The notes beneath the pieces were generated by a model. It had not been told where the DNA came from, searched no databases, and worked only from the letters and a program-made list of their open reading frames with translations. DNA of 64,000 nt from Yamagishiella unicocca (lineage: Eukaryota; Chlorophyta; Chlorophyceae; Chlamydomonadales; Volvocaceae), in contig BDSL01000040.1 of NCBI GenBank assembly GCA_003116995.1, forward strand, positions 186,001 through 250,000, read 5' to 3'. How positions within the stretch are numbered: the first letter of the stretch is position 1; each line of letters begins with the position of its first letter. The translations under genes and the position numbers were made by a program. Shown piece by piece: positions 22,069 to 31,370 of the stretch.

Positions 22069-24182
22069 GGCGGATGTGCGGTGTAGGCGTCTCGCGAATA
22101 GCAGCATGCAAGTGGGGAGAGCAGCAGCGGAGACAGGCAGGCAGGCAATAGGGTAGCCTAACCTGCTTCCCTGCTGCCGGCGGGCGGGATCAGCTGCCGC
22201 GGCTGGACTGCGGTCGGCACACAGATTTCCGTTTCCGCCGCAATCCTCCTCCTTGGCAGGAGCCGATTTCCCAACACATGAGATCCTAGTAGCGCCTGTT
22301 ACAGCTCATCCCGGCTGCGGTGATTGGCTGCGATTGCCTGGCTATTATTCTTTCCCCAACAAACTGATGGTGCGCGTGTGTGTGCGTGTGTGTGTGTGCC
22401 TCTAGCGTAGCACGCATAGCAGGGCGAGCGTTACGTTGATGCTCAGCGTACAGTATTCTTAATGGCGCGGGCGTGACGGCGCGGGCTCTGGTGAGGGCTG
22501 CCGGGGCGAGAGGGGAGCGGGTTCCGATATGCGCATGCCCGGGGCGGGGCGAGGCATACGAGGAGACCAGCGTGGTGCTGCGGGGGTTCGGGGAGGGACC
22601 TGGCATCCTCCCAGCTGCTGCTGTCGCGCCGACTGCTACAGCCGCTGTCCCTCCTCGTCTGCTTCGGGTACAATTGTGGGTACAGCGGTGGGAATGGGTG
22701 GACGTGTGTGTTGGCTGTGCGCACGGGCGAGCAGTGGGGCGGTCGTGGGGGAAACGGGGGTGGAGGCGTCGTTGCGCTCAAGCCTTGGCGGCCGTACGGT
22801 ACGTGGCCGGTGCCCCCCCTCCCTGATTCCCCGGTTGGTCGCTCCGGTCCCACGTGCCCAGTCATGGGCTGCGGGGCTCTATATCAATCTCGGACACATA
22901 ATGAAAAGACGCGACGCATGCTAGTGACGCGGACGGAAGTGGCGGGATTCGGCTTGGGTGTAGGGACGGTTCTGGCAGGGACGGAGCGAATCCGTTGCGC
23001 CGGTGTGATAAGTGAACGACCGGCTTCGCCGGGCTTTTAAGTGGTTGTTTGCGCCGGACAAGACGTACTACGAACCTGGACCAGCTCTTGTGTGAGGGTG
23101 TCTGAAGCTGCCGCACGGCGGTGTGCGTATGCTGCAGTAATAAGCGCTCTGCATTGTTTTGGGTGTGCGCCACCCAGCCCCCCCGGGCATATTGGTCAGA
23201 GAGGTGGGAAGGACGGGGCTGCCCTCGAGGCTGATGTCTAGGTGGTTGCTCGTTGACGGTTGTGTAGGTTAGGACACGGTAAAGCGGGTTCGTTAACGTT
23301 CTTGCCTGTTTGCCCCAAGCCGTACAGAGGCAAAGTGGGGGTGGCCGCCACTTTGCGGGCGGGGGAAGGGCAGACGCCGGCATGTCTCCCAGAACAGTTT
23401 GCGACATGTAATGGTGAGCGTCGAGCCTGATGGCTGCTCTGCTTGTGTAGTGCTTCTGCTTGTGTCAGCTTACCGCGCCTTCGGGAGACCACTTCAGCCG
23501 CATGGATGCAGGCACACTAAAGCTTTGGCTACGCTGCAACCTCATTCCACTCGAATCTGTCGGGCTGGCACCTATCAACTGACCTGACCACAGTGAGTTG
23601 CCAGTTCGACAGCTTATGCGAACAAGCACCTGTCCTTCTCCTTACCCACCTCCTCCTGCGATCAGCTGGTTACCGTTACGTCCACGGACTGCCGATGCTC
23701 TCTGACCGAGGCATAATCTCAATGCCACCGTCAAACGCTGTGGAACTGGCCCATGCCGCCGCCAAACGATGATGACGACAGCCAGACAGATCTGCTGACC
23801 CCGTGTGCAATGCCGATTGTTACAAGGGAGTAAACCAGCGGGGACTGCCGGTAACCCCGAACTGCCGGTTGCGTTGCACGGCGTCCTTGCAGCCCATCAG
23901 CCCCAGCCGCCCGCCTACTGCTCCTACCCCTGTGCACCACACCGGCGCTGGCAGCTCTTCGTAGCCACATCACGCGCACGACCCCCAGGTCGAACCCCAC
24001 GACTGCACTGCACTGCCTGCGTACAACCCCCCCCCACACTTTCGCCCCTGCGCCCCTTCCCCCAAACTGTCCTCTCGTTGGCCCTCCAACCGACACTCCG
24101 GCGGCGGCGCCCCCGCCACACGCGATCGTGGTTCCCCACTACCCGACCCGAACCGACAACAGCATTGCCTCCGAGCGCAAAT
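22069..24182. other. Convergent 3' intergenic region between PSAT and ClpR genes
   Basis: No supported coding exons. The first TGTAA on the PSAT strand after its stop is at 23407-23411, and the first suitable one for the ClpR gene is at 23824-23820, so the two 3' ends may be about 400 bases apart. A (GT)n run lies at about 22373-22399. Confidence 0.5.
23820..23824 (-). terminator. TGTAA poly(A) signal candidate, ClpR gene
   Basis: Minus-strand TGTAA about 360 bases after the proposed ClpR stop at 24185-24183. Its position fits an algal 3' UTR. Confidence 0.45.
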
Positions 24183-27100
24183 TTACACGGGTACCTGCAG
24201 GCGCAGCGGAGGGCACGACAGGAAATCCGCAGCAAGGGGGCGGAAAAGGCGCAAACTGAGTGAGTTCTGGCAGCAGAGGGCCGAGCAGCGGCGGGGACGG
24301 GGGGCAGGATGAGCCCGCCCTTTGGTCTTGATTCCTTTTGGGTTGGTCTGGTGGTATGGTCTGACTGGGCGCTCCTAACTGATCGGTCCACACGTCCTAT
24401 GGCCCGCCGTGCCGTGCCGTGTCATGACGATACCGTGCCATGCCCCCCCGCCCCTTTATCCTCCTCCTCCTATGTCCGGTAATTAGCTCACTCGCCTCCT
24501 CCTCCCCCACCCCCCGCCTTAAACCCGGTATTCTTGCTTTCCCCCCCACTTTCACCCCAAACATGTGTACCAAACGGCTTCCCACTCAGCTTCCTGGTCC
24601 ACGGGCTCGCGCCCTCCCCCCCACCTTGAACTGCTCCACCATCTGGTCCAGGTCCACCCCCATGAACTCCTGCTCGCCCATCGCCTCGACGCGCCGGATG
24701 AGTGCGTCGTAGTCCACCACGGTCGTAATGGCGGCCGCGTCGGCGGCGTCGGCGGTTGCCGCCTGGCGGTTGATGGTTGCGCGCCAGTTGTCAGGGACAA
24801 CCACCTGGCACGTGACGTGGGGCATGGAAGGCGCGGGGGGGGGGGGGAGGCGTTCAGTGGGCGGCGAAGCCGGGCAGTGTGTTTTGGGGTTGGGTCGAGT
24901 TGGGGTGGGTTGGGGTGGGTTGGGGTGGGTTGGAGTGGGGACCCCTCTCCACCCCCTTCCCCGAATAGCGATCCCCTCCCCGCGAGGCTCCCCACTACCC
25001 CTCCCGGGTGTGGTTCTCCCACGCCGTTTCCAACGGTTTCCCTGCCCCCCCCCCCTCCCCCCCCGCCCGTCCCCGCGACCCCGCACTCCGCTGCTGTGCA
25101 ACACACTCCGCTTTTCTGAGCTCGTCCCCTCGGGTGCCGACCCACGGTCTACCTCCCACACACCCCAACACGGGTTCCTCTATTTGTCCCACACCGTGTG
25201 CACGTGCCTCCTCGCTACCACCACCCCCCTGCCCGCCATACACACTCACCCGCCCAATACGCCGTGAAAAGAAAAGGGAGGAACGAGGGCGGCTCCGCGC
25301 CTCTCCGCTCCTCCCACTCGCCTTGCGTTCCCTGGTGGCCAATACGGCCCCCCTCCCCCTTGCGTCCCCCGGCCCGACCCCTGTGCCCATCTGCACCCCC
25401 CCCTGCTTCTCCTCCTTCGCCTCCGGATAAACCTGCCCCCACACCCCCTCACACACACTGTTCCAGGGGCACATCCTCCCGTGTACTGGCGGCTGGAATG
25501 CTAGGGATTGTAACAGTTGTAACTACATGCACATGGACTTCGCCAAAGGTCACCACCCTTTTACTGTGTACTCTTCAATGTATGTTTAATACAAACACCA
25601 CCACTCGGAACCAGCCCCTCCCGCCAGCTGCCAGCTGCCAGCTGCCAGCTGCGGCCCAGGCGGACAGACCCCCCCCTTTTCCCTAAACCCCCCACACCCT
25701 ATACGCCCTTTAACCCCCGCTTCTCCGCCCTGCTCCTCTCTTCGCTCCCCTTTCCCCTCTTGTCCCACCTCGTGTTCATCTAATGGCCTCCACACACACC
25801 CTGCTGGTGTCGGCACACTGTAAAACACACACACCCCTCCCCCCCTTTATAAAACACACCCCTCCCCCCCTCCCGCCCCCCTCCACACACACCCCTCCCG
25901 CCACGACCCCCTCCCGCCCCTCACCTCCTGCGACTGCACGTGCCTCTTGACGTTGTTGTCCGCGTACCGCTCCGCGTTCAGCAGCGCCATGCGGAGTCCC
26001 TCCCGGCTGAACGGCAGCCGCACCTCCCCGGACTCAGTCAGCATCTCGGAGGGGAGACGATCGGTCAGGCCGGCAAGCTGTGGGGCGGGGTTCGAGGAAG
26101 ACGGGGTGGGGTGGGGTGGGGCGGGGTGGGGCGGGGTGGGGCGGGGTGGGTGGGGTGGGTGTATAAAAACCGTTGTGGGGTTGGGTTGGGTGGGGTGGGG
26201 TGGAATGGGGTGAGGTTTCGAGGAAGACCCGTGGATGCCAGAAAAAACCGTTAAGAACAGAGTTTGAGATGCATGCTGGAGAACTGGGTTGGAGATACGA
26301 AAGCCGAAGGTCGTAGGTTGACCTTCGGCGGCTAACCTAAAGCGAATGGGGTGGGGTGGGGTTCGAGGGAAACCCGTGGATGTCCGAAAAAAATCGTTTA
26401 AAACAGAAGTTTATGGGGTGGGGTGGGGTGGGGTGGGGTGCCACATGTGTGAGCCAAAAGCAAAAAACAGCAGGCGAGGGATCATGGTTGGGGAGCCATT
26501 GCTGACGGACAACACGGCCCTAAGTCCGCCCGAGCCCCCACATCCTCCCTACCCCTGCGCCGCTCCCCCGCGGACCCCTCCTTGACGACCCCCTACCCCC
26601 CCCACTTCCCCCGTCCACTCTTACCGCGCCCCCCCAAACAGCTCCCAAACACACACGCACATACACACCCCACGTCCCCCACCTGCTCCGCGTTTCGTGC
26701 GCTGCCCGCCAGCAGCTTCTTGCCCGTCTCGCGGTACGCCTGGCGCAGATCCTGAGGGGGCGGTGGAGGGGGGGGGCAGGAGGAGGCGGGGCAGGGGGGG
26801 GGGCACGGGGGATGGGGTTGGGGTTGGTGGGGGTTGGGGGTTGCGGGGTTGGTGGGGGGTGGGGGTTGCGTGTGTTGGTTCATCCCGACTTGTCGATCAG
26901 CATCCACCTCCTCCGCCACCTGCCGCCGCTGCTGTGCTGCCACCGATACGGACCCGGTGCTCCATTCCGAGCCGCCACTTTGGGGGCTGATGTCGTCCTC
27001 CCCGCTGCTGCCACGCCGGCCCTGAACCCCTGCTCCCCACTGCCCCCCCTCCTCAGTCACGTGACGTATGGGCGACATAACCTGAACCCTCAACCCCCAC

Positions 27101-30100
27101 TGCTGCCACGCCGGCCCCCTACGCTCCTGCTCCCATGTCGCCTGCCCCCAGGGCCCCTTGTCCCCGGACCCACGCCCATCCCGCCACCCCCACTTCCCCT
27201 CCACACCATTGCCCTAACCCCGACAGGGTTCGGGCTCTCTCTCTAGGAACGGTTTCCGAGCGGAAATGCTCTTTTCCGGCTGTGAGCATGCGGGTGCGGT
27301 TGTTTTCGTCGCCGCGCTTTCTCTGCAGCCAAAGCGGCGCGGTTCGAGCCTCGCCGCGGACGATGGATGGTCCACGATGGGTAACGAGTCTCGTCACCCC
27401 GGTAACTGGTAACGATGTGTATGCCGGGATTCGCTGGATTCGGCTGGGCGGCCCTGTTCAAGCTCGTACTGCGGTCAGTTAACGAAACCCAAGCTCTGAA
27501 ACACGCGCCCCAAACGCCAACGCCAAACTGCCCGGCGAGTGGGTCTGTGTTCCTCCAGGGCGCCGTGGAGGCGAGACTCGTCCGCGCAAGTTTCCGACAC
27601 TCAACCAAAGTTCTCCGGCATGCACCCTCAAACGCGGTTCCCCCACTTTCTCCTTTGTCGTGTACACGGGTTTCCTCAGACCTTCCTCCACAACCCACCC
27701 GCCCCCCTCCAAATCGGGCCCCCTCTCCAACCCGACCCCCCCCCCCGAAACCCGGGTTTCCCTCGAACCCCCGAAACCCGGGCCCCCCCTCCCAACCCCG
27801 CCCCCTCCCCAATCGCACCTGCGTCACCACCTTCCTGAAGCTGTCCTTCAGCGCGTACTCCTCCTGCAGCGATAAGTACTCCTGCCACTGCTCCAGCCGC
27901 CCCTCGCTCTCCGCCCGCCCGCTCTTGATCCAGTACTGCACAGCCTTCTCCTGAGAGCGGGAGAGTGGTGGGTGCGGAAGGGGGCGAGTCGCACAGGAGC
28001 ACCGAAGTCGTGGTGGCGGAGCACCGATACCGCCAGCTATACCCGCCTGCACCACCAGCCCCACCCCCACCACCATCGCTCTGCCCAGCCCTACCGGCCC
28101 CCACCACCCCCACCACCATCCCCACTCCCACTCCCACCACCACCACCATCGCTCTGCCCTGCCGGCCCCCACCGCCCCGTTCGGCAAGGGTGGGGTACCG
28201 CCCCGTACGGCAAGCGTGTATTCCCCCACCCTCCCGACCCTGTCCATCAGCTGTCCATGTACCTGACCAAGACCGGCAACCCTCTCGCCCTCCCTTTCCT
28301 CATGTTTCGCTCCGGGAGCTTAACCTCAAGGAGCTCCCCCGAACACCCACCCCTCACCTTCCCGAAGTCGTGGATTCGCGGATGTAACTCACCCCCCCAG
28401 GGCCCCCCCCCCCGAAGCCGTGGATTCGCGGGTGTAACCCACCCCTCTAGGCCCCCCCCCGAAGCCGTGGATTGGCGGATGTAACCCACCCCTCTAGCCC
28501 CCCCCCCGAAGCCGTGGATTGGCGGATGTAACCCACCCCTCTAGGCCCCCCCCTGGGTTCCCACCCCCCGCTCCCCACCTGCTTGTCTGCGTTGGGCTCG
28601 ATGATCTCGTCAATGATGCCGTACTCCAGCGCGTCACGTGGCCGCATGTACAGCGGCCGTTGCATGTCCTGAGCGGGAAAGCGGGGTGGCAGGAGACAGG
28701 CGCAGGGGCAGGCAGGTGGTTTCGGAGGTCCACGGTCGCTGGCAGTCACGGGTCGCCGCACAGCCGATGCCGATGTGATCCGGCCACGATGTGACCCGAT
28801 GATTTTTGATGCGATAGAAGGGCGGACAGCTGAGCCAGTTGGGCCCGCGGAGGCGGTGCTTGACCGAGGTTCCTCACCCCCCCCCCGCCCGCACACCCGC
28901 CAAGGAGCGTGCGTGTGCCCGGGAGCCTAGGGGTGCTGCGGGGTCGCTGGCTGGCTGGCTGCCTACCAGGTGCCGGTAACCTGATTGGCTAGCCCCTGGC
29001 TGGCTGGCCGCCTGGCCGGTTGCCGCGCCCCTTCGGTCCAGGCTGACGGCTGCACATGCTCCTCCCCGCGCTCAGCCGCCGTTGCTGCTGCGGGTCCTGA
29101 TGCCCCGTCCCCTCGCACCCACATCACGCCTCCTGCCCACCCTCCGCCGCATCAAACGCAGCCGATGCGGGGAGCTGGGAGCCGCCATGCCCACGGACGA
29201 AACCTGCCGCCGCTGCTTCAACTGCTGGGTTTGCGGTGTAACGCTCTCCGCGGCGCTCAGCCCGCATACCCCGCCTCCCCCCCGCCTCCGGCACCGCTCA
29301 AACCACCCCCCGGCCCCGTTCTGCCCAGTCCTGACGGGGGGGAGTTGAGGTCTCCCCTGCTGAGCCCTCGATGTATCTGTCCGGGTCCGATGGATGCCGT
29401 CCTGCAGCCCCGCTCCTCCTCCCCCTCCCAACATCCCCGCCTGCGCTCCCTCCCTCCAAGCTCCCTCCCACGCTTCCCCCCAAAGACCGACACAGCAACG
29501 GCCCGTTCCGAGCTGACCGGTGCTGCGGCCTGACCGCGTCTGTCCGTGCAGTGCAGTGCGTTGCTCTCCGCCCCGTATGCGGCGGCGCCATCAGCACTCG
29601 ACGCCAGCTCCCGCAGGTCGCAAGGGAAGCAGAAGACGACCACGGTCATCACAGACCCAGCTGTGCGTGTGTGCGCGCCGCGCCGCGGATTTCACGTGAA
29701 CGAAGAAACGCCCCACCACGCGTGCGCGGGTGCGTGTGTGTTTTACCCGCGACACAGGGCCCGTTTGCGCAGCTTTCTCCCCCCCCCTCCTCATGCTCCC
29801 CCTCGCCTCTCGCTCCCTCATGCCTCAGGCCGCCTCACCGCGTCCAACTTCTCCACCGGCAGCCCGGTGCCAATAGACATCATCCGCAGCAGCTCCCGCT
29901 TGTAGTCGAGCACCTCGCGCCACTTGATGTGCACCTCAACAGCCTGGCGCTGGCCCGTGGGGGGCACGCGCGGCTGCTGGATCATGGCTGCAAGAGGAGG
30001 AGGACGAGATTTTGCGGAAAAGGAGGAGGACGAGATTTTGCGGAAAAGGAGGAAAGGACGGGGTAAGAGGAGACGTGGGTAAGAGAAGGAGGGCGAGGGG

Positions 30101-30930
30101 GAAGTGGGTGGGTGGCTCCCTTGGTGGGTGGCGGGACGGGTGGTGCAGGAAAGCCCTAGTCTGCAAGAGCGCGCGGGCGCACCGCACCGAGCGAGTGGGG
30201 CAGGCTTTTCCGCCATCCCTTCCGGCCGAAGGAGAGGATCACGCAGGACCAACCGACGGCGAGGCCCATGTTGACCGTGGAGATCTGCGGATCGATGGAG
30301 CGGTGGTGGACTGCGTCGACACCGCGACGCTGCGATTTGCTGGGCCGCGGCAGAGGACTGGGACACCCACCGGATTCTTGATGAAACCCATCGTCGATGT
30401 GACAGCGACGCCCTCACTGTCGAACGAGAGCTGCGCAAAAAGGGGCCCCAAAACACGGTCATTGCACGCGCTGGAGTCAAGCGGGCGATCGCCGCGCCTT
30501 TCCCCAGCTCACAATTTCACCATCCTGACGTGTCGTCCCCGATGAGTTGATCAGCATCTCAATGGGCAACGTGGCTCCCTGCTTCTCCAGGTAGAGAAGC
30601 TCGGCCACCATGAGCTCCGTCACCGCCGGCACGAGCTGCGCACACGAGGGAATCATACGTGTGATAAGCAGCTCCATGCCATCAGAAGTCTTACTAGCTG
30701 CGCTGTCCATGTGGGCGCACCGGCATGCCCAAGTAGACGATACGCTGGTCGAAAAGCAGCGACGGCAGGTCGGGCGGCGGTGGCTTCCGCCGGTCGTAGC
30801 GTGGTGACCTTGCATGGACCAGTAGCTGCTTCCTTCCTTGGCTAACAAGACGGGGGCAGCGGAATGCATGGCTGCTGCTGGTGCCTGCTGCCAAGCCGGC
30901 CCGCTGTCGCCGGCCGAGCCCCTCGAGCAT
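24183..30930 (-). CDS. ClpR subunit of the plastid Clp protease (ClpR3-like) with long C-terminal extension
   Basis: Exons 30930-30721, 30635-30513, 30430-30371, 30284-30188, 29987-29839, 28668-28579, 27950-27819, 26751-26683, 26077-25925 and 24804-24625 join in phase, then probably a micro-exon 24194-24183 (VPV-stop); about 424 residues. If the last donor is not used, the frame instead stops at 24586. The first ~50 residues are a transit peptide. The ClpP fold follows: DLPSLLFDQRIVYLGMP, LVPAVTELMVAELLYL, INSSGTTRQDGE, then NMGLAVGWSCVILSFG and AMIQQPRVPPTG. Gly occupies the catalytic Ser position and Gln the catalytic His position, so this is a non-proteolytic ClpR ring subunit. DMQRPLYMRPRDALEYGIIDEI ends the fold. 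About 180 further residues, charged and probably helical (EQWQEYLSLQEEYALKDSF, KRHVQSQE, QMVEQFK), extend beyond ClpP. The ClpR3 assignment rests on remembered plant sequences. Confidence 0.9.
26213..26310 (-). repeat. Dispersed intronic repeat A copy
   Basis: On the minus strand this reads like 7155-7275: CCTTCGGCTTTCGTATC, CCAACCCAGTTCTCC, GCATGCATCTCAAAC, then GGCATCCACGGGTCTTCCTCGAA. It lies in intron 8 of the ClpR gene. Upstream DNA (26095-26215) is GGGGTGGGGC low complexity including GTATAAAAACCGTT. Confidence 0.85.
26355..26412 (-). repeat. Dispersed intronic repeat A copy, nearly identical to 7207-7275
   Basis: GGGTTCGAGGGAAACCCGTG, then GATGTCCGAAAAAAATCGTT and TAAAACAGAAGTTT, match the reverse of 7207-7275 with about one length difference. 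It is followed by (GGGGT)n. It lies in intron 8 of the ClpR gene. Confidence 0.85.
27590..27682 (+). repeat. Dispersed intronic repeat A, diverged copy
   Basis: GTTCTCCGGCATGCACCCTC, then AAACGCGGTT and TGTACACGGGTTTCCTC, follow the order of the repeat A copy at 7640-7750. It lies in intron 7 of the ClpR gene. Confidence 0.65.
28366..28553. repeat. 46-49 bp tandem array of repeat B (GAAGCCGTGGATTCGCGG), 4 copies
   Basis: Four units of GAAGYCGTGGATTSGCGGRT followed by GTAACYCACCCCTCTAG and a C run, in intron 6 of the ClpR gene close to exon 6. Single dispersed copies of the same motif occur in SPATA20-like introns at about 2533-2570, 3616-3655 and 5250-5285. Confidence 0.88.
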
Positions 30931-31370
30931 TTCTAACCCTGATCTAACAAGTGATGATTCCTAAAATAAAGATCACGCTCAATAATAGCGATACTGGCGA
31001 GGCACAGATGCCAAGGCCACTCTGGCCAGGGCTCAAAAGTGGGTGGTTCGGGGAGCACTACCGGTACTCGCCTACAGCATGTATAGTGTACAATAAACTA
31101 CAAATGTCTGCATGTTCTGTTCTACTGTTGAAGACAGTTGCGATTTGGCAATGCACACCCACCGCTTACGGGAGGGTCAATGCTGGATCGCATGTAGGGC
31201 TTTGCATAATTCATTCCCATCGCACGCATCGGTGTACGCATAGATCATCGACAGCGACGGCCTAGCCGCAAGCGCCTCCCCAACCAAATTCACCCATGCA
31301 ACCGCATACGAGGGATTGCTCCTAACTGCGTCGCGCGACCTCGCGCTGCGCCTAGCACCTCCGCGGTCTG
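30931..31370. promoter_or_regulatory. Divergent promoter region between ClpR and GNAT genes
   Basis: Only 440 bases separate the two proposed start codons, which point away from each other, so both promoters and 5' UTRs must lie here. Both products have plastid-type N-termini. No specific element was identified. Confidence 0.5.

Noticed and set aside
24201..24263. Plus-strand piece reading AQRRARQEIRSKGAEKAQTE before a stop, after a CTGCAG
   Set aside because: It looks like a plausible last exon, but no upstream plus-strand exons were found and it overlaps the proposed ClpR 3' end on the other strand.
26095..26450. GGGGTGGGGC-rich stretch with GTATAAAAACC as a possible TATA promoter
   Set aside because: It lies inside a ClpR intron, and the TATAAAA string recurs with repeat elements near 4065 and 6985, so it is better read as repeat sequence.
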